Assembly (NCBI GenBank): GCA_964507405.1
Contig: CAZDPJ010000005.1
Coordinates: 1-64,000 of the forward strand
DNA from: UMGS75 sp964507405
Lineage (GTDB): Bacteria > Bacillota_I > Bacilli_A > ML615J-28 > CAG-313
Reading direction: 5' to 3'
Length of the DNA stretch: 64,000 bases
The translations under genes and the position numbers were made by a program. The number at the start of each line of letters is the position of its first letter. The stretch's first letter is position 1. A model generated the notes under the pieces. That model did no database searches and was not told the origin of the DNA. It was given only the letters and a program-made list of their open reading frames with translations. Shown piece after piece: positions 1-8,848 of this stretch.

Positions 1-79
1 AGTCTATGTTAATATAATTTAAATATATTTTGATACCTACTGGCAAACTCGGGAATACAAAAAATAATACTTGTTTCAT

Positions 80-108
80 TTTACAAATATAAAAAAATAT
101 GATATAAT
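80..108 (+). promoter_or_regulatory. SigA-type promoter of the P-type ATPase gene
   Basis: A -35 box TTTACA (80-85) and a -10 box TATAAT (103-108) are separated by 17 bases. A Shine-Dalgarno-like AAAGAAAGG follows at 112-120. Nothing recognisable was seen in bases 1-79. Confidence 0.7.
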
Positions 109-132
109 AATAAAGAAAGGATGGTATTATTT

Positions 133-2655
133 ATGGGCAAACAAAAAGAACAATTTGAAGTCACAAGATATACTCCTCGCTATGATGAAGGGCTTTCGGA
201 AGAACAAATAAAAGAAAGACATGAACATGGCTTAAATAACGTTAATAATGATGTTAATAAAAAAGGTTATTTTAAAATCGTTGTTAAAAATGTATTTACC
301 TTTTTTAATATGATATATTTATTTATTGCAATTTTACTTGTAATTGTTGGAACTAAAGCATCTGAATATACTTTTTTATTTTTAGTTGTAGTTAATACTT
401 TAATTGGAACTATTCAAGAAATTAGATCTAAACAAACAATTGATAAATTATCTTTACTTTCTGCTCCTGAAGTAACCGTAATTCGTGAAAAAACTAAAGT
501 TAAAGTAAAAGTTGAAGATATTGTTTTAGATGATATTATGTATTTAACACCTGGTAAAGAAATAACTACTGATGCTATTTTAGTTGAAGGTGAAGTAGAA
601 GTAAATGAATCTCAACTAACTGGTGAGTCAGTACCGATTAGAAAAAATGTGGGTTCAACTTTGTTTTCAGGTAGTTTCATTGTTTCAGGAAACTGTTATG
701 CGCAAGTTGAAAGAGTAGGTAGCGATAATGAAATTTCTAAACTTGCGGCACAAGCAAAAAAATATAAACAACCTAAATCAGGTATTTTAGGTTCATTAAA
801 TAAATTATTACAAGTAGTTGCGGTATTATTAATTATTTTTGGTGGCTTATTATTTTTAAGATATTTTAATTATCATATTGATTTTTCTGATCCTAATTTT
901 AATCAAAACTTTAAAGATGCGGTTACAACAACTACTACAGCTTTAATTGGAATGATTCCTCAAGGATTATATTTGATGACAACTATTGCACTTGCGGTAA
1001 GTGTTATGAGACTTGCTACGCATAATACATTAGTTCAAGATATTTACTGTATTGAAATGTTAGCTAGAGTTGATGTTTTATGTTTAGATAAAACTGGTAC
1101 TATTACTGATGGTTCAATGAGTGTTGTTAGATATATTGAAAAACAACGTAATTTTGAATATAGTGTTAAAGATATTATTTCTTCGATGAATTCAGCTTTA
1201 CAAGAGTCTAATTCTACATCTAAGGCCTTAGAAAATTATTTTGGTTTTAGTGAAAAGTTAAAACCAATTGAAGTTATTCCTTTTTCATCAGAACGTAAAT
1301 TTAGTGCGGTAACTTTTGAAAATGGTACATATTTGATTGGTGCTCCTGAATTTGTTTTAAGAAATGGTTTTGAAAAATATTCAGTAGAAATTAATGAATA
1401 TGCTAATCAAGGACTAAGAGTTGTTGTATTAGCCTTTACGCCGACACCATTAAAAGATGGTAGAATTCAAAAAAATCCTAAGTTATTATCTTTAATTTTA
1501 ATTGAAGACCAAATTAGAAAAGAAGCATTTGATACTATTAAATATTTTAAAGATAATGGGGTTGAAGTTAAGGTGATTTCTGGTGATAACCCCGTTACAG
1601 TATCAGAAGTATCAAGACGTGTTGGTATAAAAAATGCTGATGAATATATTAGTTTAGATGGCTTGAGTGATGATGAAGTTTATCAAGCAGCAAATCAATA
1701 TACAGTATTTGGTCGTGTTAAACCTCACCAAAAACAAATTATTGTAAGATCATTAAAAGATGCTAAACATACAGTTGCGATGACTGGTGATGGTGTTAAC
1801 GATATTTTAGCCTTAAAAGAAGCTGATTGTAGTATTGCTATGGCTTCGGGTAGTGACGCTGTTAGAAGTGTTGCTAAATTAGTTTTACTTGATTCTAATT
1901 TTGCTTCAATGCCTACTGTCGTTGGTGAAGGAAGAAGAGTTATAAATAATATTCAACAAACATCTATTTTATTCTTTGTTAAGACTTTATTTATAATAAT
2001 CCTAGCTGCTCTTACTATTAGTGGTTTCATTGGTGCATTCCATCCTGAAGGACTTGCGGGATTCCCAATTGAAAATAAAATGGATTTGTTTATGTTAGAA
2101 TTCTTTGGAATTGGTATTCCATCATTCTTCTTAGCTTTACAACCTAATACTAACCCGATTAAAGGTAATTTCTTAGTTAATGCGATGAAAAAAGCATTAC
2201 CAGGTGCGTTAGCGGTGGTTATTGAAGTAATTCTAGCTTATCTTGTTGCTAAGCCACTAAAATTATCTGGTGATCAGTTAAGAACAGTTGTTGTTCTTTG
2301 TGCAACTTATACAAGTTTTATGATGTTATATATTGCTTGTCAACCTTTTACAGGAAAGAAATTCTTATTATTTATTTTCTGCGTAGGTGCATCATTCTTC
2401 ATAACACTCGCTTCAATGTATAATTTTAGTATTTTTGGTTTCAACTTTAGTGAAATCTTTAATTTAGTTAAACTTTATGAAATTAAAAATACAACTGAAG
2501 AAACAGTGGTTATTGCTAATCCATTATTATTGACCATTATTTTAGCATTATTATCTTATACATTTATTACATCAATTACTTATTTCTTAAATGTAATAAC
2601 TGATAAGATTAATAAGAATCATAATAAATATAAAGTTAAAAAAGATGAAAATTAA
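133..2655 (+). CDS. Cation-transporting P-type ATPase, CtpE-like
   Basis: This is a membrane pump that uses ATP to move a cation. The actuator TGES motif (about residues 163-166), the phosphorylated Asp in DKTGT (about D319) and the hinge GDGVND (about 552-557) are all present, with membrane segments around residues 45-90, 220-300 and in the last third. The stretch just before DKTGT (QDIYCIEMLARVDVLCLDK) resembles the CtpE group, whose mycobacterial member is a Ca2+ importer. The M4 motif, PEGL in most Ca2+ pumps, reads PQGL here (about 276-279). I chose ATG 133 rather than ATG 121 because the ribosome-binding site ends at 120, too close to the first ATG. The gene stands alone between its own promoter and terminator. 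Substrate is not certain. Confidence 0.85.
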   Translation: MGKQKEQFEVTRYTPRYDEGLSEEQIKERHEHGLNNVNNDVNKKGYFKIVVKNVFTFFNMIYLFIAILLVIVGTKASEYTFLFLVVVNTLIGTIQEIRSKQTIDKLSLLSAPEVTVIREKTKVKVKVEDIVLDDIMYLTPGKEITTDAILVEGEVEVNESQLTGESVPIRKNVGSTLFSGSFIVSGNCYAQVERVGSDNEISKLAAQAKKYKQPKSGILGSLNKLLQVVAVLLIIFGGLLFLRYFNYHIDFSDPNFNQNFKDAVTTTTTALIGMIPQGLYLMTTIALAVSVMRLATHNTLVQDIYCIEMLARVDVLCLDKTGTITDGSMSVVRYIEKQRNFEYSVKDIISSMNSALQESNSTSKALENYFGFSEKLKPIEVIPFSSERKFSAVTFENGTYLIGAPEFVLRNGFEKYSVEINEYANQGLRVVVLAFTPTPLKDGRIQKNPKLLSLILIEDQIRKEAFDTIKYFKDNGVEVKVISGDNPVTVSEVSRRVGIKNADEYISLDGLSDDEVYQAANQYTVFGRVKPHQKQIIVRSLKDAKHTVAMTGDGVNDILALKEADCSIAMASGSDAVRSVAKLVLLDSNFASMPTVVGEGRRVINNIQQTSILFFVKTLFIIILAALTISGFIGAFHPEGLAGFPIENKMDLFMLEFFGIGIPSFFLALQPNTNPIKGNFLVNAMKKALPGALAVVIEVILAYLVAKPLKLSGDQLRTVVVLCATYTSFMMLYIACQPFTGKKFLLFIFCVGASFFITLASMYNFSIFGFNFSEIFNLVKLYEIKNTTEETVVIANPLLLTIILALLSYTFITSITYFLNVITDKINKNHNKYKVKKDEN

Positions 2656-2679
2656 ACCAGTCAATTGGCTGGTTTTTTT
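2654..2679 (+). terminator. Rho-independent terminator
   Basis: The stem AACCAG/CTGGTT closes an 8-base loop and is followed by a run of T directly after the P-type ATPase stop codon. Confidence 0.85.
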
Positions 2680-2744
2680 CATATAGCCCATACTTTTCTA
2701 TTATATTTTAATATTATATAGTAGACTAAGAAATGAGGTGAATC

Positions 2745-3485
2745 ATGAAAGTACTATCAATGAATAATGTGTCTAAAAGTTTTTTTACAAAACTTGGAGA
2801 ACTAGAGGTATTAAAAAATGTAAGTTTAGATGTAAATGAAGGTGAAATTATTGCGATAGTTGGTCCTTCAGGAAGTGGCAAATCAACGATATTAAATTTA
2901 ATTTCAGGTTTAATTAAACCAAGTGAAGGTGAGATTAATGTAAAGGGTAATCTTGGTTATATGTTTCAAAAAGATCAATTATTTGAATGGCGAACAATTT
3001 GGAATAATATACTATTAGGACTTGAAGTAAAACATCAAATTACAAGTGAAAAAAAAGAAGAAATTAAAGAATTGCTTGAAAAATATGATTTAATTGATTT
3101 TATTAATAATTATCCATCGGAACTTTCAGGAGGAATGAGACAAAGAATAGCATTAATTAGAACACTTGTTGTTAAACCTAATATTTTACTTTTAGATGAA
3201 CCATTTTCAGCTCTTGATTATCAAACAAGAATAAAGGTAAGTGATGATGTTTTTAATATAATTAAAAGTGAAAAACTAAGTGCGATTCTTGTTACACATG
3301 ATATTTCTGAAGCAATTGCAATGGGTGATAGAGTGATTGTTTTATCAAAACGACCTGCTCAATTAAAAGGTATTCATCAAATAAAAATGGAAAAAGAAAA
3401 TTTAGCACCACTTCTTAAAAGGAAAGACCCTAATTTTAGAGTGTACTTTGATGAAATATGGAGTGAATTAAATGAAGAAAACTAA
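2745..3485 (+). CDS. ABC importer ATPase, nitrate/sulfonate/pyrimidine-precursor family
   Basis: This is the energy-coupling subunit of a small-molecule importer. Walker A is GPSGSGKST (residues 40-48), the signature is LSGGM (127-131) and Walker B is ILLLDEP (147-153), so it should be active. At 246 residues it has the usual length for the SsuB/TauB/ThiZ group. A GAGGTG ribosome-binding site lies four bases upstream of the start. The permease gene begins inside its last 14 bases, and the binding protein follows, so the three are co-translated. No riboswitch is visible in the 65-base leader, so the substrate cannot be read from regulation. Confidence 0.9.
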   Translation: MKVLSMNNVSKSFFTKLGELEVLKNVSLDVNEGEIIAIVGPSGSGKSTILNLISGLIKPSEGEINVKGNLGYMFQKDQLFEWRTIWNNILLGLEVKHQITSEKKEEIKELLEKYDLIDFINNYPSELSGGMRQRIALIRTLVVKPNILLLDEPFSALDYQTRIKVSDDVFNIIKSEKLSAILVTHDISEAIAMGDRVIVLSKRPAQLKGIHQIKMEKENLAPLLKRKDPNFRVYFDEIWSELNEEN

Positions 3486-4263
3486 TTATTATATTAAAAA
3501 AAGAAGAAAAGAAAAAATAATAATTACAAGTATTCAAGTTATATTATTAATCTTATTTATTATATTATGGGAATTATTTGCAAACTTAAATATAATTGAT
3601 ACCTTCTTATTTAGTAAGCCTTCTAGTATCTTTAATTTATTATTTATGTACATTAAGTCGGGTCAATTATGGAATCATATTTTTATATCGGTAACAGAAA
3701 CAGTTCTTGGATTAATAATTGGTACCCTGTTAGGTCTTTTAATTGCAATTATTTTGTGGTGGAACAAGATGCTTGCAAGAATATTTGATCCTTTTTTAGT
3801 GGTATTAAATGCATTACCGAAAACTGCACTCGCTCCAATATTAATTATTTGGGCAGGAACAGGGATTAAAGGTATTACGGTAGTCGCAATTTCGATATCT
3901 ATTGTTGTAACCATAATTTCGGGATATAGTTATTTTAAAAATATTGAAGAAGATAAAATTAAAATGTTAAGAAGTTTTAATGCTAATAAATGGCAAATAT
4001 TAACTAAACTTGTCCTCCCTGCAAATTTTGGCAATATAATCAATATAATTAAAATAAATATTGGTATGTCATGGATAGGAGTAATTGTCGGTGAATTTGT
4101 TGTTTCAAGAGCGGGTATTGGTTATTTAATTGTCTATGGTTCACAAGTATTTAAAATGGATTTAGTCATGATGGGTGTTTTTGTACTGGCAATTATTGCT
4201 TTTATAATGTATGAAATAGTCAATTTAATTGAAATTAAAGTTAAAGGGAAGAGGAAAATTTAA
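3472..4263 (+). CDS. ABC importer permease, SsuC/TauC type
   Basis: This is an inner-membrane permease of the binding-protein-dependent type. It has about six hydrophobic segments (first at residues 17-40) and the EAA-type coupling region near residues 165-190 (sequence around FNANKWQILTKLVLPANF), which contacts the ATPase. Its start overlaps the ATPase gene by 14 bases, and its stop shares a base with the start of the binding-protein gene. The 263-residue length is normal for the family. Confidence 0.9.
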   Translation: MKKTNYYIKKRRKEKIIITSIQVILLILFIILWELFANLNIIDTFLFSKPSSIFNLLFMYIKSGQLWNHIFISVTETVLGLIIGTLLGLLIAIILWWNKMLARIFDPFLVVLNALPKTALAPILIIWAGTGIKGITVVAISISIVVTIISGYSYFKNIEEDKIKMLRSFNANKWQILTKLVLPANFGNIINIIKINIGMSWIGVIVGEFVVSRAGIGYLIVYGSQVFKMDLVMMGVFVLAIIAFIMYEIVNLIEIKVKGKRKI

Positions 4264-5282
4264 TGAAAAAAAATAAATTAATTTTATTTATATTATGTTT
4301 ATTTATTTGTATTACTTCTTTAACAAGTTGTAGAAATGATAAACATAAAATTAAGGTTGCTGAGGTAGCTCATTCGGTATTTTATGCTGCTCAGTATGTA
4401 GCACTTGAAAATGGATATTTTGAAGAAGAAGGCCTAGAAATTGAATTAATCAATGCTTCTGGTGCTGATAAAGTTACTGCTTCTTTACTATCAGGTGATG
4501 TGCAAATAGGTTTACAAGGGCCAGAACCTACAATATATTTATATAATAATAATCAAGAAAATTATTTAGTTAATTTTGCTCAATTAACCAAAAAAGATGG
4601 ATCATTTATTTTTGGCCGAGAAAAAATAGATAATTTTAGTCTTGATATGTTGAAAGGAAAAAGCATTTTAGGGGGACGAAATGGTGGCGTTCCTGAGATG
4701 ACACTTGAATATGTTCTAAAAAATGCAGGACTTGTGGTAAAAAGAGATGATGAAAAGGTAGATGCAACTTTATCAGAAGTTAATGTTCGGACGGATGTAG
4801 CCTTTAATGCAATGGCAGGTTCTTTTTTAGCAGGTGAGGGGGATTTTGTAACTTTATTTGAACCCACCGCAACAGATTTAGTTAATTCTAAAAAAGCCTA
4901 TTTATTATGTTCTGTTGGAAGCCTTGCAGGTAATGTTCCTTATACTGCTTACTCAACATCAATCAATTATTATAATAAAAATAAAGATATTATTGAAAAA
5001 TTTACAAGAGCAATCTATAAAGGACAACAATTTGTAATGACTCATTCTGATTTGGATGTTGCTGAAGTTCTTACAAATTCATTTAGTGACATTGCACTTA
5101 AGGATTTAGTTAGTGTTGTAAGTAGATATCGTAGTATTGATGCTTGGTGTAGTACTCCATATTTTGAAAAAGAAGGATTTGAAAAACTTATGGATATTAT
5201 GAGTCTTGCTGGAGTATTAGAAAAAAGAGCACCATATGATGTACTTGTTAATAATGAAATAGTAAATAAAATATTATATTAA
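4263..5282 (+). CDS. Substrate-binding lipoprotein of an NMT1/SsuA-type ABC importer
   Basis: The protein has a signal peptide ending in a lipobox LTSC (Cys23), so it is lipid-anchored outside the membrane. The mature part starts with the family pattern VAEVAHSVFYAAQYVAL and LENGYFEEEGLEIEL, as in SsuA, TauA and THI5-like proteins. These bind sulfonates, nitrate, riboflavin or pyrimidine precursors of thiamine; I cannot tell which. The sequence QIGLQGPEP near residue 83 is the usual ligand-contact segment. It is the last gene of the ABC operon and is followed by a strong terminator. Confidence 0.88.
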   Translation: MKKNKLILFILCLFICITSLTSCRNDKHKIKVAEVAHSVFYAAQYVALENGYFEEEGLEIELINASGADKVTASLLSGDVQIGLQGPEPTIYLYNNNQENYLVNFAQLTKKDGSFIFGREKIDNFSLDMLKGKSILGGRNGGVPEMTLEYVLKNAGLVVKRDDEKVDATLSEVNVRTDVAFNAMAGSFLAGEGDFVTLFEPTATDLVNSKKAYLLCSVGSLAGNVPYTAYSTSINYYNKNKDIIEKFTRAIYKGQQFVMTHSDLDVAEVLTNSFSDIALKDLVSVVSRYRSIDAWCSTPYFEKEGFEKLMDIMSLAGVLEKRAPYDVLVNNEIVNKILY

Positions 5283-5286
5283 TTTT

Positions 5287-5320
5287 AATAAAACCAATAG
5301 ATTTATTGGTTTTATTCTTT
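5287..5320 (+). terminator. Rho-independent terminator of the ABC operon
   Basis: A perfect 13-base-pair stem (5287-5299 with 5304-5316) and a four-base loop are followed by a T-rich tail. Confidence 0.85.
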
Positions 5321-5389
5321 ACTTTTTTATAAAAATAGTTTATAATATATCTATATAAACTGAAATTTAATTGAAAGAGGTATATAAAA

Positions 5390-6445
5390 ATGGGAATTTT
5401 TTCTGGAATAAAAAAACAATTATTAAAAGTCATTCAATGGAATGATGACACAACTAACACGATTGTTTATCGTTATCCAATGGATGATCGTGATGAAATA
5501 ATGAATGGATGTCAACTAATCGTAAGTGATTCACAATGTGCAATGCTTGTTAGTGGTGGACAAATTTGTGATGTTTATGGACCTGGTACTCACCCATTAA
5601 CAACTAAAAATATGCCAATTATAACAAAACTATCTAGTTGGAAATATGGCTTTGATTCTCCATTTAAAGCTGATGTTTATTATGTTAATACTAAACAATT
5701 TATAAATATGAAATGGGGTACCGCAACTAAAATTTCCGTTCGTGATAAAGATTTTGGTATTATTCGTGTAGGTGGACGTGGAACATATTCATTTAAAATT
5801 GAAGACGCACCTAAATTTATGCGTGAAATTTTTGGAACAAATAGACAATATACAACTGATAGCTTAATGGAATATTTTAAGAGTATTATCGTAGCTGGAT
5901 TTACAACTGTTCTTGGTGAAAATCAAGTATCAGCCCTTGATTTACCAGCAAAACTTTTAGAAATATCAATAAGTGTTAAAAAAGTAACTGATGTTGATTT
6001 TGACGCAATCGGTGTACAAGTTGTTAATTTAAAAGTCGAGAGTGTCGCATTACCAGAAGAAGTTGAAAAAGCAATTGACCAAAGATCATCAATTGGTGTT
6101 ATGTCTGGGGTTATGAATGAATTTACTCAATATCAAACTGCTCAAGCAATTAGAGAAGCTGCTAATAATCCAAATGGTGGTATTGCTTCTGCTGGTGTTG
6201 GCCTTGGCGCTGGTGTTGCGATTGGTCAAGCAATGGGTAGTGCAATGGGAAATGCCATGAACCAAAACAATAATCAAAATGTAGCCCAAATTAGATGCCC
6301 TAACTGTAATTCGTTAAATAAAGAAGATGCCAAATTCTGTAATAATTGTGGAACAAAGCTTGTAAGAAATAATTTCTGTACTAATTGTGGTACTAAAAAT
6401 GATGCGGATGCTAAATTCTGTAATAATTGTGGACAAAAATTATAA
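5390..6445 (+). CDS. SPFH-domain protein with two C-terminal zinc ribbons, YdjI-like
   Basis: Residues 1 to about 240 resemble the SPFH/virion-core-like fold of B. subtilis YdjI, which acts at the membrane with the PspA-type stress protein YdjF. An Ala/Gly-rich helix follows (about 255-290). The end carries two CxxC...CxxC zinc ribbons (CPNC/CNNC and CTNC/CNNC, about 302-351). GAAAGAGG upstream is the ribosome-binding site. The next gene starts three bases after the stop and is itself zinc-ribbon rich, so the pair looks like one unit. No PspA homologue or YdjH gene lies beside it. A role in membrane-stress response is inferred from the family. Confidence 0.8.
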   Translation: MGIFSGIKKQLLKVIQWNDDTTNTIVYRYPMDDRDEIMNGCQLIVSDSQCAMLVSGGQICDVYGPGTHPLTTKNMPIITKLSSWKYGFDSPFKADVYYVNTKQFINMKWGTATKISVRDKDFGIIRVGGRGTYSFKIEDAPKFMREIFGTNRQYTTDSLMEYFKSIIVAGFTTVLGENQVSALDLPAKLLEISISVKKVTDVDFDAIGVQVVNLKVESVALPEEVEKAIDQRSSIGVMSGVMNEFTQYQTAQAIREAANNPNGGIASAGVGLGAGVAIGQAMGSAMGNAMNQNNNQNVAQIRCPNCNSLNKEDAKFCNNCGTKLVRNNFCTNCGTKNDADAKFCNNCGQKL

Positions 6446-6448
6446 TAT

Positions 6449-7543
6449 ATGAATGATGATTTAAAAGATTTAGAAATTAAAGAAGCGGATGCTGAAGACT
6501 TTAGTTGTCCTTCATGTGGAGCACCGATAAATTATAATCCTGATTCACAAATGTTAGAATGTAGTTATTGTGGATTTAAACAAAAAATAGATGGAACAAG
6601 AAGTGAAGAAGAATTTGATTTTGAGGAAAAAATCGATGATGATAATCTATGGAATGATGAAACTAAAATCATTAAATGTGAAAATTGTGGTTCTAAAAAT
6701 GTTGTCTCTCGTGAATCTATAACTAATTGTTGTCCATTTTGTGGCTCGAATCAAGTTGTAGATACTGATGAACTTGCTGGTATTAAACCACACCGCGTAA
6801 TTCCATTTACTATTTCTAAAGAAAATGCAACTAAAAATTATACTAAATGGGTAAAAAAACGTTTCTTTTCACCAAATAAAGTAAAAAAAGAAAAAATTAA
6901 ACTCAATGTTAATGGTGTCTATTTACCTGTTTGGACCTTTGATACGGATACTTTTAGTAGTTATGATGGTAAACTTGGAAAATTCCATACAACAACGGTT
7001 GGTTCAGGAAAAAATAGAACGACAATTACAACAACAAGATGGTTTCGAATAAAAGGAACTACCCAAGTAATATTTGATGATTTATTAGTTAATGGTGGTT
7101 CACAAATAACACAAGGTGAAATTCAGCGAATTGCTCCTTTTTCAACAAATGAGTCATTTTTATATGAACAAAAATTCTTAGTTGGTTTTTCAGCAGAACA
7201 TTATCGGGTTAATTTAAATGTAGCTTGGAAAAATGCAAAAAAACTTGCTGTTCCTCAAATTAAGAGTAAAATTCTTAGTAAATATCATTATGATGTTGAA
7301 GGAACAATTAAAATTGATACTATATATAATAATACTAAATATAAATATGTATTAATTCCTGTTTGGATTGGAACATATAAGTTTAATAATAAAAATTATC
7401 GTTTTTTAGTTAATGGTGAAAATGGTAGATTATATGGCAAGGCTCCAACATCAGTCGTTAAAGTAACATTATTTATAATTCTTATTTCGATTATTGCGAT
7501 TGTAATTTTTATTCTTACTTATATGTCTGGTTCTTGTAACTAA
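6449..7543 (+). CDS. Zinc-ribbon membrane protein, YdjG-like
   Basis: Two zinc-ribbon pairs are visible near the start (CPSCGAP...CSYCGF at about 20-43 and CENCGS...CPFCGS at about 75-105). A long soluble middle follows, with a WTFDTDTFSSYDG segment and a Thr-rich loop. One membrane helix lies at the C-terminus (about 338-358) and is followed by a short tail. This plan matches B. subtilis YdjG, encoded with YdjI and the PspA-family protein YdjF. It directly follows the SPFH gene. A short intergenic gap separates it from the NadC-like gene, which may be in the same transcript. Confidence 0.72.
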   Translation: MNDDLKDLEIKEADAEDFSCPSCGAPINYNPDSQMLECSYCGFKQKIDGTRSEEEFDFEEKIDDDNLWNDETKIIKCENCGSKNVVSRESITNCCPFCGSNQVVDTDELAGIKPHRVIPFTISKENATKNYTKWVKKRFFSPNKVKKEKIKLNVNGVYLPVWTFDTDTFSSYDGKLGKFHTTTVGSGKNRTTITTTRWFRIKGTTQVIFDDLLVNGGSQITQGEIQRIAPFSTNESFLYEQKFLVGFSAEHYRVNLNVAWKNAKKLAVPQIKSKILSKYHYDVEGTIKIDTIYNNTKYKYVLIPVWIGTYKFNNKNYRFLVNGENGRLYGKAPTSVVKVTLFIILISIIAIVIFILTYMSGSCN

Positions 7544-7564
7544 GGTAGCGGAAGGAGCATTACT

Positions 7565-8404
7565 ATGGATGAAAAAGTAAATAAACTTATCGTAAACGCT
7601 CTTCAAGAAGATAGTTATAATTCGGATATTGTAACAAATATTTTAATTGAAAAAAGTAAAGTTGTTACTGGTAACCTAGTTGCTTGTACATCTGGTATTG
7701 TTTCTGGAACTGATGTTGTTAAAGCTTTATATAAACATTTAAATCCAAAAATGAGTATAACTATTCATCATGATAATGGTACTTTTGTTAATCGTGGAAC
7801 TGTTATTATGACGCTTAAAGGACCAATGCGAGATATATTAAAAGGTGAACAACTTGCAATTAATTTGATTACTAGAATGAGTGGAATTGCAACATTAACT
7901 AATCAATATGTAACGGAAATTAAAGATTTGAAATGTCAAATTTTAGATACCCGAAATACAACTCCACTACTTAGAATTCTTGATAAACAAGCAGTTAGAG
8001 ATGGTGGAGGAGTTAATTATCAATTTAATTTAGGAGATCATTTATTAATTAGATATAGTCATGTTTTAACAAATGATAATTTACCAGAATTAATTGATAA
8101 GGTAAAAAACAATTCTAAAATAGATTTACCACTTGAAATCGAAATTAAGACAATTGATGAATATTATTTGTTAGAAGATACTAAATGTGATGTCATAATT
8201 TTAAAAGATATGAATGATGATACAATAAGAAATATAGTTGAATTAAATAAAAATAAAAAAAAATTAGCTGTATTTGGTGATTTTTCAATAAAAAAAATAA
8301 GAAGTATTGCTAAAATGGGAATAGAATATATTATTATTGATTGTTTAACTCATTCATATAAAGCTATGGATATAAAAATGAAATTTTATAAAAATCTAAT
8401 GTAA
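7565..8404 (+). CDS. NadC-fold protein with substituted active-site residues
   Basis: The whole chain follows quinolinate phosphoribosyltransferase (NadC). It has an N-terminal domain, then QLAINLITRMSGIAT, LDTRNTTPLLRILDKQAVR, DGGGVNYQFNLGDHLLIR and a C-terminal CLTHS. Nearly every residue that binds quinolinate or the phosphates in M. tuberculosis NadC is changed: R105 to Q96, K140 to N131, H161 to Y152, R162 to Q153, K172 to R163 and D222 to K214. R139 (R130 here) and the EIEI glutamates remain. No nadA or nadB is nearby. It may have a new substrate or be a non-catalytic relative, so I do not assign the NadC reaction. The ribosome-binding site is GGAAGGAG. Confidence 0.75.
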   Translation: MDEKVNKLIVNALQEDSYNSDIVTNILIEKSKVVTGNLVACTSGIVSGTDVVKALYKHLNPKMSITIHHDNGTFVNRGTVIMTLKGPMRDILKGEQLAINLITRMSGIATLTNQYVTEIKDLKCQILDTRNTTPLLRILDKQAVRDGGGVNYQFNLGDHLLIRYSHVLTNDNLPELIDKVKNNSKIDLPLEIEIKTIDEYYLLEDTKCDVIILKDMNDDTIRNIVELNKNKKKLAVFGDFSIKKIRSIAKMGIEYIIIDCLTHSYKAMDIKMKFYKNLM

Positions 8405-8439
8405 AAAGCACCCGAGGGTTCCTTCCTTTGGTGCTTTTT
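8403..8439. terminator. Bidirectional terminator between convergent genes
   Basis: A ten-base-pair stem (AAAAAGCACC with GGTGCTTTTT) gives a T run on each strand. It serves the NadC-like gene on the plus strand and the small membrane gene on the minus strand. Confidence 0.85.
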
Positions 8440-8440
8440 A

Positions 8441-8809
8441 TTATTTATTCTTTTTAATATTAATTCCAATTATTCCTCCGATACTGGATGTTAAGATATA
8501 GGAAAAATACTTAATAAGTAAAGTAAAATTAAATGAATGAGTACATAAGTTTATTAATAATGCAATTAGTAAAATAAAAATAGAAGCGGATAATCCTTTT
8601 AACCAACCATTCTTATTTTCTTTTATTGTTGAAATAATACCAAGTATAAAGAATAGAAATAATCCTATTATATAACATGTAATTTTGATTGTATTTTTAT
8701 CAGTAGATACAACATTAAAATATAAAAGAATGGTATAAACTAAAGATGTAATGGATAAAATAATAATAAAGAAAAGTAATGTTGTAATTTTGTTTTTAAT
8801 AAAGTTCAT
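8441..8809 (-). CDS. Small four-helix membrane protein, YrzE/TIGR04086-like
   Basis: A 122-residue protein with four hydrophobic segments (about 8-32, 43-62, 70-90 and 97-115) and a Gly-rich end SSIGGIIGINIKKNK. This fits the TIGR04086 family, to which B. subtilis YrzE belongs. In B. subtilis yrzE lies next to yrbG and close to spoVB, and the same neighbours occur here, which supports the call. GGTGAT precedes the ATG. Function is unknown. Confidence 0.65.
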   Translation of the reverse strand: MNFIKNKITTLLFFIIILSITSLVYTILLYFNVVSTDKNTIKITCYIIGLFLFFILGIISTIKENKNGWLKGLSASIFILLIALLINLCTHSFNFTLLIKYFSYILTSSIGGIIGINIKKNK

Positions 8810-8848
8810 ATTATCACCATTACATTATATGAGAGGAATTAGTTTGTT

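Noticed and set aside
121..135. ATG 121 as start of the first P-type ATPase
   Set aside because: The ribosome-binding site ends at base 120, leaving no spacing; ATG 133 fits better.
2680..2744. Thiamine riboswitch ahead of the NMT1/SsuA-type importer
   Set aside because: The leader is only about 65 bases and contains none of the conserved TPP riboswitch sequences.
3675..3914. Antisense open frame in the permease gene
   Set aside because: It lies fully within a well-supported gene and has no family resemblance or ribosome-binding site.
5248..5433. Minus-strand frame across the intergenic terminator
   Set aside because: It spans a terminator and the starts of other features and encodes a low-complexity sequence.
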